The notes beneath the pieces are model-generated. The model did no database searches and was not told the origin of the DNA. It was given only the letters and a program-made list of their open reading frames with translations. Source: SKLM01 sp964575455 (GTDB lineage Bacteria; Chloroflexota; Anaerolineae; B4-G1). Taken from it: a stretch of DNA of 64,000 nt. Shown here piece by piece: positions 40,779-49,260 of the stretch. A program made the translations under genes and the position numbers. The first letter of the stretch is position 1. Each line of letters starts with the position of its first letter. The DNA lies in assembly GCA_964575455.1 (NCBI GenBank), contig CAZNRX010000001.1, forward strand, positions 1 through 64,000, written 5' to 3'.

Positions 40779-41491
40779 TGGACAGCCTTTCGATTGTCTT
40801 ACCGGCGTACAACGAAGAGGAGAACGTCGAACACGCTGTGGAACACGTCTCCGAGGTAGCTCAGGACCTCGACCGCGACTACGAGATCATCCTGGTCAAC
40901 GATGGCAGCACCGATCGCACGGGCGAGATTGCTCGTCGGCTCGAGGAGCGCGTCCCCAACTTCCGCCTGGTGGAGCACTATCCTAATCGCGGCTATGGCG
41001 GGGCGCTGAAGGCGGGGTTTGAGGCTGCCCGAAAGGATTTGATCGCCTTCTACCCGGGGGACGCCCAGTTCGACTTCGGAGAGATCACGCGTCTCCTGGA
41101 GCGGCTGGAGGAGAAGGACGCGGACGTCGTCTGCGGCTACCGCGCGGATCGTCAGGACAATCTCGTTCGCCGCTTCAACGCCTGGGGCTGGAACACGGTG
41201 GTGCGCCTCCTCTTCGGCTACATGTGCCGTGACATCGACTGTGGCTTCAAGTTGTTCCGGCGCGAGCTGCTCGATCACGTCAACGTCGTCTCCGACGGAG
41301 CCATGATCGACACCGAGCTCCTGGCCGGAGCCAAAGCGCGGGGCTTCCGCATCGCCGAGGCCCCGCTCACCCATCTTCCTCGCGAGGCCGGCGAGGCCAC
41401 CGGTGCCAACCTGGCCGTGATTCTCAAGGCGTTTCGGGATCTGGCGCGGTTTCGCCTGCGCTTGAGCCGAGAGCTGCGGCAAGAGGCGTGA
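40778..41491 (+). CDS. Family 2 glycosyltransferase
   Basis: A 237-residue GT2 enzyme of the dolichol-phosphate mannosyltransferase-like group. SIVLPAYNEEENV opens the nucleotide-sugar fold. ILVNDGSTDRTGEIA, the DxD-equivalent YPGDAQFDFGEI and CGFKLFRRELLDHV are typical. There is no C-terminal membrane anchor. It would move a sugar from a nucleotide donor to a lipid phosphate or similar acceptor. The start overlaps the uvrB stop, and GGAGGAG precedes it inside uvrB. Confidence 0.85.
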   Translation: MDSLSIVLPAYNEEENVEHAVEHVSEVAQDLDRDYEIILVNDGSTDRTGEIARRLEERVPNFRLVEHYPNRGYGGALKAGFEAARKDLIAFYPGDAQFDFGEITRLLERLEEKDADVVCGYRADRQDNLVRRFNAWGWNTVVRLLFGYMCRDIDCGFKLFRRELLDHVNVVSDGAMIDTELLAGAKARGFRIAEAPLTHLPREAGEATGANLAVILKAFRDLARFRLRLSRELRQEA

Positions 41492-41508
41492 GGGAGGCGG
41501 CCGGAAGC

Positions 41509-42669
41509 ATGAAGCTGCGCTGCTATCGCTGCGGATGTGAATGGCCCTTTGATCCCACCCGATGTCGCTGCGCCTGCGGGCGCCTGCGGCGCGGTGTCTT
41601 TAAGATCGTGGGAGGCCCTACCTTTGCCCCAGCCCGCGTACGTGAGGATGTGCACAACCTGTGGCGCTATCGCGCAGCACTACCTTTAAGTGCCGCACTG
41701 CCATTGAGCGTCGCGCCGGTGACGCTCGGTGAGGGGTGGACCCCTCTGGTCGATGTCGACTGGGGTGGTCACCCGGTTCAGTTCAAAGTTGAGTCCCTCA
41801 ATCCCACGGGCTCCTTCAAGGATCGCGGTGCAGCCCTGTTGGTCACGGCCCTCAGGGCGGCCGGCGTGCGCGAGGTGGTCGAGGATTCTTCGGGTAATGC
41901 TGGCGCCGCGCTCTCCGCCTACGCCGCCCGTGCGGGTCTGGACGCCACGGTCTACGTGCCGGCGCACGCATCGTATGTGAAGCAAGCGCAGATCGCCGTT
42001 TACGGCGCGGACGTCGTGGCGGTGCCGGGATCGCGTACCGACACTGCCCGTGCCGTGCTCCAGGCGGTCGACGAAGGAGCAATCTACGCCAGTCACGCCT
42101 ACAGCCCCCTCTACGCCCAGGGGATGAAGACCATCGCCTTCGAGCTCTGGGAGCAGTGCGGTGGGTGCACCCCGGGGAGCGTCGTGGTTCCGTTGGGCCA
42201 CGGCAGTCTGCTGCTCGGCCTCCACACCGGCTTCGACGAGTTGCTGGCGGCCGGATTGATCGAGCGCCACCCGCGGCTCGTGGGCGTCCAGGCCGAGGCC
42301 TGTGCGCCGCTGGCTCGCGCCTGGGAGGGGGGCGCCAGGGAGGTCGAGCCGGTCGAGGAGGGGGAGACGGTGGCCGGTGGCGTGCGTATCGCGGCGCCCC
42401 CCTGGGGCCGTCAGGTGCTGGACGCCGTGCGGAGCAGCCGTGGCGCCATCGTCGCTGTCTCCGATGAGGAGGCGTTGGCGTCCCAGAGGGAGTTGGCCCG
42501 GTGCGGCTTCCACGTCGAGCCCACCTCGGCGCTCGCCGTGGCGGCCCTCGATCAACTGAGCGACGTCGAGGGCTTCGATCTCGACGCGCCGACCATGGTG
42601 GTCCTCACGGGGAGCGGCTTCAAGACCCCAGCGCATGAGAATCTGAATCCAGATACTCCGAGCCTATGA
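41509..42669 (+). CDS. Threonine synthase-like PLP enzyme
   Basis: A 386-residue fold-type II pyridoxal-phosphate enzyme. A zinc ribbon (CYRCGCEWPFDPTRCRCACG) precedes the catalytic domain, as in many threonine synthases. The PLP lysine is in NPTGSFKDRG, phosphate binding in EDSSGNAGAALSAYAA, and LTGSGFK is near the end. It may make threonine from O-phosphohomoserine, but a related lyase or racemase cannot be excluded. ATG 41509 is preferred. A GTG at 41488 overlapping the previous stop is the alternative. A duplicated six-codon block AALPLS-AALPLS (41674-41709) sits before the catalytic domain. Confidence 0.78.
   Translation: MKLRCYRCGCEWPFDPTRCRCACGRLRRGVFKIVGGPTFAPARVREDVHNLWRYRAALPLSAALPLSVAPVTLGEGWTPLVDVDWGGHPVQFKVESLNPTGSFKDRGAALLVTALRAAGVREVVEDSSGNAGAALSAYAARAGLDATVYVPAHASYVKQAQIAVYGADVVAVPGSRTDTARAVLQAVDEGAIYASHAYSPLYAQGMKTIAFELWEQCGGCTPGSVVVPLGHGSLLLGLHTGFDELLAAGLIERHPRLVGVQAEACAPLARAWEGGAREVEPVEEGETVAGGVRIAAPPWGRQVLDAVRSSRGAIVAVSDEEALASQRELARCGFHVEPTSALAVAALDQLSDVEGFDLDAPTMVVLTGSGFKTPAHENLNPDTPSL
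41674..41709. repeat. 18-bp tandem duplication in the threonine synthase-like gene
   Basis: Two units encoding AALPLS with several synonymous differences, so the duplication is old or selected at the protein level. Confidence 0.6.
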
Positions 42670-42974
42670 TCGATTCACAGCGCGACGTGAAGCGCTTCAC
42701 GCTCCGTCACGACCTCCAATATGACGCTGTCACGCACATGCTCGACCTCGTCTCCGAGGTTGGCGAGCTGGCCAAGCTCTTGTTGCAGGCCAGCGACTAC
42801 GGTCAGCGGCCGCTTGCTGACGACGTCGATTTCTCGGGCGAGCTGGGCGATGCGTTCTACAGCCTGTTGACCCTGGCCGTGGTGTTGGATGTCGATGCCG
42901 ACGAGGCCCTGGACCGTGCACTGCAGAAGTATGAGAGACGCCTCCAGGAGCGGGGAGGGCCGGGTTCTGTATGA
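42666..42974 (+). CDS. MazG-like nucleotide pyrophosphohydrolase
   Basis: A 102-residue all-alpha NTP-PPase. Metal-binding helices read LVSEVGELAKLLL and ELGDAFYSLLTLAVVLDVD, the E-x2-E and E-x2-D pattern of the MazG superfamily. It would hydrolyse (d)NTPs to monophosphates as a house-cleaning enzyme. It overlaps both neighbours by four bases (ATGA type). Confidence 0.82.
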   Translation: MIDSQRDVKRFTLRHDLQYDAVTHMLDLVSEVGELAKLLLQASDYGQRPLADDVDFSGELGDAFYSLLTLAVVLDVDADEALDRALQKYERRLQERGGPGSV

Positions 42975-43681
42975 CGGATGAACAGTTTGACGCCGGGCTT
43001 GACGCGCTCCAGAGGGCGCTGGCGCACCGCTTTGGCGATCCGACGCTCCTCCGTCGCGCCCTGACGCATCCCTCTTACGTCAACGAGCATCCCGAGGAGG
43101 CCGTAGGCGACAATCAGCGCCTGGAGTTCCTGGGCGATGCCGTGATCGATTTCATCGCCGCCGCGTGGGTCTACAGCCGCTACGCTGACTTCGCCGAGGG
43201 GCGCATGACGCGCCTGCGTGCCGCTCTGGTGCGCACCGAGACGTTGGCGCGCCTGGCCCGCCGCGTGAGCATCGACCGGGCGCTGCGCCTCGGCCACGGC
43301 GAGGAGGAGGCGGGAGGCCGCGACAGGGACCCAAATCTGTGTGACGCGTTCGAGGCCGTGGTGGGCGCCATCTACCTGGACGGGGGCATGGCGGCGGCCA
43401 GGGCCTTCGTAGAGCCGCTCCTCGGTCCGGTGGCGGAGGCGACGCTGGAGAGGGCGGCGGATCAGGACGCCAAGAGCCGCCTGCAGGAGTGGAGCCAGGC
43501 CGAACGGAAGATCACGCCCCGCTATCGCATCGTGGCCGAACGGGGGCCGGATCACGCCAAGACGTTCGAGGCAGAGGTGCTTCTGGGCGATGAGGTGTTG
43601 GGTCAGGGCTCAGGCCGCAGCAAGCAGGCGGCCGAGCAGGACGCAGCGGAGGCGGCCTGGGAGTCCGTCGTCTGGTCCTGA
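42971..43681 (+). CDS. rnc: Ribonuclease III
   Basis: A 236-residue double-strand-specific RNase. The catalytic domain (about 1-155) has the signature NQRLEFLGDAVIDF and the metal ligands in the DAFEAVVGAIYLDGG helix. The C-terminal double-stranded RNA-binding domain (about 165-233) ends with SGRSKQAAEQDAAEAAW. Normal length. Last gene of the uvrB operon. Its stop lies one base from the stop of the convergent Tad operon, with no terminator hairpin seen between them. Hairpin repeats within transcripts here would be potential substrates (inference). Confidence 0.95.
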   Translation: MTDEQFDAGLDALQRALAHRFGDPTLLRRALTHPSYVNEHPEEAVGDNQRLEFLGDAVIDFIAAAWVYSRYADFAEGRMTRLRAALVRTETLARLARRVSIDRALRLGHGEEEAGGRDRDPNLCDAFEAVVGAIYLDGGMAAARAFVEPLLGPVAEATLERAADQDAKSRLQEWSQAERKITPRYRIVAERGPDHAKTFEAEVLLGDEVLGQGSGRSKQAAEQDAAEAAWESVVWS

Positions 43682-43682
43682 C

Positions 43683-44189
43683 TCAGTTGAGGGGCGTGAC
43701 GGGTGTTCCCTCCGACGGCGGAGCCCAGGGGCCTCTGGTGCATTCCGTGTAGCTGCTCTTCCGCTCGTGAAGCGTCATCTCTCTGGCAGGAAGGTAGGGG
43801 ATGATCACGCGCCACGGCAGGGTCAGTTCGGTCTCCATGCTGAACCTCTCACTGCACGGGACGTAGGCCCTCTGGGTCGGATCGGGAACCACGTTTCCAT
43901 CGGCGTCGTAGTAGGTCTTCTTCACGGCGCGCGCGCTGGCGTCGTCGATCAGACCGTTGCTCGCCAACGTGGTGTGCAGCAGACTCTCGCATCCTGCCAG
44001 GGTGGTCTCTCTAGGGTCGTGCATCGATATGCAGCGCACGGTCTGATAGGTGCCCACGTGCAGGGATTGCTTGATCGAGATGATCCGCCACATCTGCAGG
44101 GCGCCGAAGATGAGAAGGATGAAGATAGGCAACAGAAGGACGTAGGTGACGGTCGAGGCCCCTCTCTCGTCTCTCGGTAGCTTGCTCAT
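43683..44189 (-). CDS. TadE-like pseudopilin (first of three in map order)
   Basis: A 168-residue membrane protein with the TadE pattern: a short charged start DERGAST, then a hydrophobic helix TYVLLLPIFILLIFGALQMW that continues into IISIKQSLHVGTYQTVR. The exported part has two Cys pairs. It would be processed by the prepilin peptidase and assist Tad pilus assembly. It is the last gene of the minus-strand operon. Confidence 0.75.
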   Translation of the reverse strand: MSKLPRDERGASTVTYVLLLPIFILLIFGALQMWRIISIKQSLHVGTYQTVRCISMHDPRETTLAGCESLLHTTLASNGLIDDASARAVKKTYYDADGNVVPDPTQRAYVPCSERFSMETELTLPWRVIIPYLPAREMTLHERKSSYTECTRGPWAPPSEGTPVTPLN

Positions 44190-44204
44190 GTCTCTCCTGC
44201 TGGG

Positions 44205-44783
44205 TCAGGGCGTTGAGGTCGGGGTGGGTGTGGGCCTGGGCGGGCTCCATTGCGGGCCGCATTCGATGTAGCTCCTGTGCCTGGCCACCAGCGTCATGCT
44301 TCTGGTGCCTCCGCTTCTGTCCGAGAACAGGCCGGGGATGAAGATCGGCCAGGGCAGAAACAGCTCTGCCTCCACGTCGAACTTCTCATTGCGGCCTAGG
44401 CCGCCGGCAGGGTCCTCTGGGCAGCCTAGCTTCTCGATGTCCAGGTTCTGGTTGACGCCGACGACGCAGATCACGTTGCCTTGCTCGTCCCGATACCTGA
44501 TCTCAGCCCCTATCAGATCCTCCTGGTCCACGAAGCCGTTGTCCGCCACCTCGTTCAGAAGCACCCGCTCGCAGTTGAAGTCGTCGTCCTCAATGTCCGA
44601 CACGCCGTTACAATCGTTGTAGACGGAGCGGCAGCGCGCGGCCTGGTACGTGGCCGCCCCCAGGGACTGTTTGACCGACACGATTTTCCAGACCTCGAAG
44701 GACCCGTAGATGAGGAGGACGAAGATGGGAAGGACCAGAGTAAGCTGGATGAGATCAGCCGAGCCTCTTCTATCCCTTATCAA
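44205..44783 (-). CDS. TadE-like pseudopilin (second)
   Basis: A 192-residue paralogue of its two neighbours: DRRGSADLIQLTLVLPIFVLLIYGSFEVWKIVSVKQSLGAATYQAAR, an extracellular region with Cys residues, and a C-terminal Pro/Thr-rich tail (TPTPTSTP). The conserved VKQSLxxxTYQxxR block after the helix is shared by all three. A role as minor pilin is inferred from context. Confidence 0.75.
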   Translation of the reverse strand: MIRDRRGSADLIQLTLVLPIFVLLIYGSFEVWKIVSVKQSLGAATYQAARCRSVYNDCNGVSDIEDDDFNCERVLLNEVADNGFVDQEDLIGAEIRYRDEQGNVICVVGVNQNLDIEKLGCPEDPAGGLGRNEKFDVEAELFLPWPIFIPGLFSDRSGGTRSMTLVARHRSYIECGPQWSPPRPTPTPTSTP

Positions 44784-44840
44784 GCCCGCTCTCCCTCGGT
44801 GCTGGGTGAACAGACGGTGCTGAGACGTGAACGGACGTTG

Positions 44841-45257
44841 TCAACGGCATGCGACCTGGCCCTCGTGCCGCGCGGCGATCACCCAATCCTGCTGATCCAG
44901 GAAGGGAATGAAGGTTTGCCAGGGCAGCTCCGCTCTGATGAAGAACTCCTCTTCGCACACTAACTCGGGTCGAGGGGCGATGATCGTCACTTCCCTGGCC
45001 ACGTCCTCGCCCACCAGGCCGTTGTTGGCCAGCTCTGGCACGACGAAGTCGTCCCGGATCGTCCCGATCCAGTCCGCCGTGTCAGGGTTGAGGGACAGGT
45101 ACCGGGCGGCCTGGTAGGTTCCCGAGCGCAGGGATTCTTTCACGGACCGCGCCTTCCAGATCTCATACCCCCCTATCACGATGAGCAGGAAGATCGGTAG
45201 GATGAGCAGGGTTTGGACCAGCGTGGATCCTCTCTGGCCGTCTCTCAGCAATCGCAT
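44841..45257 (-). CDS. TadE-like pseudopilin (third)
   Basis: A 138-residue protein with GQRGSTLVQTLLILPIFLLIVIGGYEIW and VKESLRSGTYQAARYL, the same layout as the two following genes but without the Thr/Pro tail. It follows the prepilin peptidase gene by four bases. The triplication suggests distinct minor pilins at the tip. Confidence 0.75.
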   Translation of the reverse strand: MRLLRDGQRGSTLVQTLLILPIFLLIVIGGYEIWKARSVKESLRSGTYQAARYLSLNPDTADWIGTIRDDFVVPELANNGLVGEDVAREVTIIAPRPELVCEEEFFIRAELPWQTFIPFLDQQDWVIAARHEGQVACR

Positions 45258-45261
45258 CGCA

Positions 45262-45753
45262 TCACCAGAATAGCCATACGTAGACCACCCCCGCCAGACA
45301 GAACGTCCAGGCGTACCGCCGTCCTTGGTCTTTCAGCTCCTCCTGCGTCGGGAGGACGTTCCTTCTTCCCAGTCGGTTCGTGATGCCCTGGGCCAGCTCG
45401 GAGGACGACTTACCCCAGTGCTTGATGATGATGAGAGGTATCGACACCGCCAGCACGCTGACCGCAAAGACGATGACGAAATCGTAGCTGGGGAACAGGG
45501 CAAAGAGGCCCATGAGCAGCTTGGCATCCCCTCCACCCATAACGTTGACTCGCCACATCAGGTACACCAGAACCCAGGCGATCAGAAACAACCACGTACC
45601 CTGATAGGCCCTCAGCCCGCCGGCGATGACCGCCGCAGGCAAGGTCAACCAGTTCGGAATCAGCCCCGTGCGCCAGTCCAGAATAGCGACGCTGCACAGC
45701 CAAACCGTGATGACCAGCCTGACCAACAGGGTCGTCAGGCTCAAGGGCCCCAT
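45262..45753 (-). CDS. tadV: Prepilin peptidase (A24, TadV/CpaA type)
   Basis: A 163-residue polytopic aspartic peptidase without the methylase domain. The two catalytic Asp residues are in AILDWRTGLIPNW (near residue 26) and VMGGGDAKLLMG. Four to five helices precede a charged cytoplasmic loop and a last helix. It would cleave the Flp pilins and TadE proteins encoded beside it. Confidence 0.88.
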   Translation of the reverse strand: MGPLSLTTLLVRLVITVWLCSVAILDWRTGLIPNWLTLPAAVIAGGLRAYQGTWLFLIAWVLVYLMWRVNVMGGGDAKLLMGLFALFPSYDFVIVFAVSVLAVSIPLIIIKHWGKSSSELAQGITNRLGRRNVLPTQEELKDQGRRYAWTFCLAGVVYVWLFW

Positions 45754-45847
45754 TCCCCCGCTGGGCCTACCAGTCCCCGTGGTCGTCTGCGGACCTGCAG
45801 GGAGTAGCTGTGTGGGCGGGTCGGTCCGATCTCATCCGACGGCCCCA

Positions 45848-46039
45848 TCAGCCCTCTGGGACGCTCTCAAGCTGGCCAAGGATGTCTTTGAAGATCCTTT
45901 TCAACTGGCCGCCGATCTCGTTGAGCACGGCAGCTGTCGCCAGCAGCAGGATGAGCGTCAGGGCGATCCATTCAACCAGCTCTGAACCGGACTCGTCCTT
46001 CAGGAACCTCCGCCATTCTCGCATAGGTCCTCGAACCAT
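45848..46039 (-). CDS. Flp/Fap-type pilin
   Basis: A 63-residue pilin. After a basic leader (MVRGPMREWRRFLKDESG) comes SELVEWIALTLILLLATAAVLNEIG, with the processing point before the conserved Glu. GGAGG five bases before ATG 46039 supports this start. The in-frame upstream extension to 46228 has no pilin features. An internal ATG at 46024 is also possible. Structural subunit of the Tad pilus. Confidence 0.8.
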   Translation of the reverse strand: MVRGPMREWRRFLKDESGSELVEWIALTLILLLATAAVLNEIGGQLKRIFKDILGQLESVPEG

Positions 46040-46356
46040 ATATCCTCCAACGGATGAAGCGTCACGCCAATCCGACGGGGTCTGTCGTCCTTGGCGCTCG
46101 GCCAAGACGTCGTATCCGTACGTCCGCAGCAGCGCACTCCTGACGGCCGAGGTCTCCACGCAGATAATGGGATGCTCAAGCGGGTGTATCACGCTCCAAG
46201 CGGTTGGCAACCTATGGTTGCACGTCACCCGCGTCCCACATGTGATGACCAGGCGCTTGGCCTGTCTCAGGGCGTCGTGAGCGGGTCAGCCTGGGCCCGA
46301 GCAGGTGGGGGGCTGCTGCAACGCCCCCCACGCTGGTCAGACCGCTGCGAACCGTG

Positions 46357-46560
46357 CTACTCGGGGATATCGGACCCTGTGTAGATCGCTACGATGACCC
46401 GTCTCAGTTTGTCGTACGCGTTGTAGAGCTCTTCGCCCACCTGTCTGATGATGAGCACCGTCGCCAGAATCAGTATGAGCGTCACTGCGATCCACTCGAC
46501 CAGATCCTGACCCGATTCATCCTTCCAGAACGCCTGCAGTTCGCGCATCACCTGTCTCAC
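46357..46560 (-). CDS. Flp/Fap-type pilin, second copy
   Basis: A 67-residue paralogue of the other pilin: basic leader with FWKDESGQDLVEW, then IAVTLILILATVLIIRQVG and a short C-terminal tail. Two pilins from one operon may be major and minor subunits. The 317 bases between the two pilins (46040-46356) hold no gene. Confidence 0.8.
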   Translation of the reverse strand: MRQVMRELQAFWKDESGQDLVEWIAVTLILILATVLIIRQVGEELYNAYDKLRRVIVAIYTGSDIPE

Positions 46561-46613
46561 CTCCTTGTTCCTGTCTTATCCTGTCCTCTTCTGCTGATCC
46601 CTCGAGGCTGATG

Positions 46614-47243
46614 TCACTGATAACGTGTTAGCTGTATGATCAATCGAACCATAAGCGGGTATATCGCGAGGGCAAGGGCCGGGAAGAAGACCCCGACGAC
46701 CATGGGGATTACCAGCCTTACCGTGGACCGCTTGATCTCGCGCTCTATCTCCGTCCTGATGGAGTTCTCTGCATCCTCCACGCTCACTCTCAACGCATCG
46801 GACGTAGAGGCCCCTCCCTCTCTTGCCATCTTCAGCCGGGTCACGACATCTCTCAGCTCCTCGGAGTCGAAATCCTCGGCCAGACCCTCTATCACTGCCT
46901 CGGGCGAGATCGATAGCTTGCTCTCCACCTGGCGCTTGAGGCGTTGGCCGAAGACGCCCCGGTTGGCGAACTGCTCCGCTGCCGCGATCAGCCCGCCGGA
47001 GAGCGTCTCTTCGAGCGAGGCCGCCAGCTGGAGGCTGACCAGGAAATCCCTGATCTCGGTCAGCTCCGCGTGGAAGCGGGGCGCGTCCGTGAACTGCCTG
47101 ATGATGGGCAGATCGGAGAGCCTCAACTCGGGCCGGTCCTCACGGAACAGACCGATCTTTCGCACAAAATACGCGATATCGTCGGAGAACAGCAACCCCA
47201 GGGCCGCGAAGATGAGGATCAAGCCGGTACAAGTGCCACTCAT
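46614..47243 (-). CDS. tadC: TadC-like inner-membrane platform protein
   Basis: A 209-residue type II secretion F-like protein. One N-terminal helix, a T2SSF domain with LQLAASLEETLSGGLIAAAEQF and MAREGGASTSDALRVSVEDAENSIRTEIE, and two C-terminal helices. Together with TadB it forms the membrane platform on which the TadA motor assembles the pilus. It overlaps tadB by four bases. Confidence 0.82.
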   Translation of the reverse strand: MSGTCTGLILIFAALGLLFSDDIAYFVRKIGLFREDRPELRLSDLPIIRQFTDAPRFHAELTEIRDFLVSLQLAASLEETLSGGLIAAAEQFANRGVFGQRLKRQVESKLSISPEAVIEGLAEDFDSEELRDVVTRLKMAREGGASTSDALRVSVEDAENSIRTEIEREIKRSTVRLVIPMVVGVFFPALALAIYPLMVRLIIQLTRYQ

Positions 47244-48088
47244 AGCACCCGCTCCTTGAGCGACATGATGCGTCGGTCAATTTGGTAGGCGGTGTAGACG
47301 GCGATGGTCACCACCACGCAGAACAGTATCTGCCTTCCCAACGGCGCCTCTTGCCTTTCCAACAGCGGCCCTGTGTAGATGGTGCGGAGCGGTTCGATCA
47401 GAGCGATGGCAAAGATGACGATCACGCTAATGCCGAGGATCAGTCGGGTCTGGAGCGTGACCATCGTCAGGTCGGTCTCGGTCTGCCTGCGCAGATCCTC
47501 TCGGCGCCGCAGTCGGTCGAGCAAGTCCTGTAGGGCGTTGAGCACCGCCTCCCGCCGTGCGTCGTCGCTTCGCTCCAGGATATACACAAACTGGTTCAGA
47601 TATGGGTTGTCCGTCCTCCGTCGCAACTGGGAGAAAGCTTTCTCCTGCGACGACGTGACGTAGAACGTCTGCACAGCCGCAGTGACGTGGCTCTTCAACG
47701 GCTCCTTGACCTTCTTTCGGGCCTCTTCCAGGGCCGAGAAGATCGCTGGCCTGATCCTGTAGAGGCTCCGAAAGGACTCGACCAGCGTGATGATCTCCCG
47801 GTCTATCCGCGTGCTCCGTATCTCTCTTGCACGCTGGGCCAGGTAGTAGCTGCTCGCGAAACCGACGACGGCCAGGAAAAAACCGATCAGGAGGCTGTCG
47901 CGCATCAGATAGGCCAGAACCAGAGCGATGGGGATTGGGATGTACGCTGTCAACGGGAGGTGTCCCAGTTGGGAAAGCTGCTGCCTTGTGCGCTGGCGCA
48001 GCTGTGGCCGAGCCGCAAAGACGAACTCGTCGAGCAGCACGTATCCCAGGAGCCCCACCCCGGCCACGATAATCAGCGCGTTCGCCAT
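47240..48088 (-). CDS. tadB: TadB-like inner-membrane platform protein
   Basis: A 282-residue T2SSF-family protein. It starts MANALIIVAGVGLLGYVLLD, has paired helices near residues 55-90, a cytoplasmic domain with ESFRSLYRIRPAIFSALEEARK and two helices at the end. ATG 48088 after GGAG is preferred. The long open frame upstream (to 48295) only mirrors tadA in another frame. It overlaps tadA by 16 bases. Confidence 0.82.
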   Translation of the reverse strand: MANALIIVAGVGLLGYVLLDEFVFAARPQLRQRTRQQLSQLGHLPLTAYIPIPIALVLAYLMRDSLLIGFFLAVVGFASSYYLAQRAREIRSTRIDREIITLVESFRSLYRIRPAIFSALEEARKKVKEPLKSHVTAAVQTFYVTSSQEKAFSQLRRRTDNPYLNQFVYILERSDDARREAVLNALQDLLDRLRRREDLRRQTETDLTMVTLQTRLILGISVIVIFAIALIEPLRTIYTGPLLERQEAPLGRQILFCVVVTIAVYTAYQIDRRIMSLKERVL

Positions 48089-49260
48089 ATCTCCATCCCT
48101 GCCTTGAGAGGCGTGAACGTCTCCCCGTTCCATTCCTTCAGCGTCTCTGTCACGTATTCCCCGTCCCGGACGTCCTTGACGGCCAGGAGCTCCCTCATGA
48201 AACGCCTGTACCGGCCCGTCTTCTCGTCGTACTCCTTGGCCAGGTGCACCACTATGCCCAGGCCGCTTCCGATGATCTCTCGCCGCTCCAGCCACGGGAT
48301 CTGGGACCCTCGGGAGAGGCTCTCCAGCCTGGTGAGCGCCAACCGGGCGCTCTTCGCGTGAGTGGTCGAGTGGGTCACGATGCCGAGGTTGAGGGCCATG
48401 ACGTACTCGAGTGCTTCTCTGGAGACGATCTCTCCGATGACCAGGACGTCCGGGCGCATACGGAGGATGGTCGTGTTGATCGCGTCCGCCATCACGGCCG
48501 GATCCTCCTCCACCACCAGGTGATGGGGGTGCGGCACCTGCATCTGCAGCTCCTGGAAGGTCTCAATGCACGATAGCTGCACGTCCTCCGGCAGGTACCG
48601 CGAGAAGGCGTTGAGCCACGTCGTCTTGCCCGCCGCTGGCCTCCCCGAGAATATCACACTCACGTTCATCGATCGGGCTACCTCCTTCAGAAGCTCCACT
48701 GTCTCCTCATCCACGCTGTCCCGCTCAAGCAGATCGTCGAACGTGAAGCTCTTCAGGGCGAATCGCCGGATGTTGATGGCCGTCCCCTCTCGGCTCACAG
48801 GGGGGATGGTGGCCGTAAATCGGGAGCCGTCGGGCAGCCCCACCTTGATCTGAGGCTTCTCGGCGGATAGCTCCTCTCCCTCCAGGTCCGCGATGCGCCG
48901 CGCCAGGCGGTAGAAGTAGTCGTCCGGTGCCATGGGGCCCTCATCCACAATCTGCCCCGATCGCTCCGTCTGCACGAACCCGTTTCGTACGATGATCTCC
49001 TCGATCCCCTCCTCCTCGAGGAAGGGCTGCAGCACGCCCAGTCCCCTGATTCGGTCCGCCACCTCCTGTGCCATCTCCTGGCGGTCCTCTTCGGCCACGT
49101 CGAAGCCCAGCTTCCGGATCGCGCGCAGGACGTTGGCGTGGAAGGCGATGAGTGCCTCCTCCGGTGCGTTCCGCCAGCGGGGGACTGCGATCTCGTGCTC
49201 TACGCAGTAGTCCTGAACCCGTGGGACGAGTTCGCGGAAGTCATATTTGTCGTTGATCAT
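48073..49260 (-). CDS. tadA: TadA/CpaF-type pilus assembly ATPase
   Basis: A 395-residue secretion ATPase of the type II/IV superfamily. An N-terminal domain with IRGLGVLQPFLEEEGIEEIIVRNG leads to the RecA-like core: SGRPAAGKTTWLN (Walker A, with Ala-Ala before Gly-Lys), ETFQELQMQ (Asp-box region), MRPDVLVIGEIVSREA (Walker B) and HSTTHAKSA (His box). It powers Flp pilin assembly. It overlaps the CpaB-like gene end by one base. Confidence 0.9.
   Translation of the reverse strand: MINDKYDFRELVPRVQDYCVEHEIAVPRWRNAPEEALIAFHANVLRAIRKLGFDVAEEDRQEMAQEVADRIRGLGVLQPFLEEEGIEEIIVRNGFVQTERSGQIVDEGPMAPDDYFYRLARRIADLEGEELSAEKPQIKVGLPDGSRFTATIPPVSREGTAINIRRFALKSFTFDDLLERDSVDEETVELLKEVARSMNVSVIFSGRPAAGKTTWLNAFSRYLPEDVQLSCIETFQELQMQVPHPHHLVVEEDPAVMADAINTTILRMRPDVLVIGEIVSREALEYVMALNLGIVTHSTTHAKSARLALTRLESLSRGSQIPWLERREIIGSGLGIVVHLAKEYDEKTGRYRRFMRELLAVKDVRDGEYVTETLKEWNGETFTPLKAGMEIWRTR

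Noticed and set aside
48089..48295. Upstream extension of tadB
   Set aside because: It mirrors the tadA coding sequence in another frame and lacks a ribosome-binding site. The start at 48088 gives a proper first helix.
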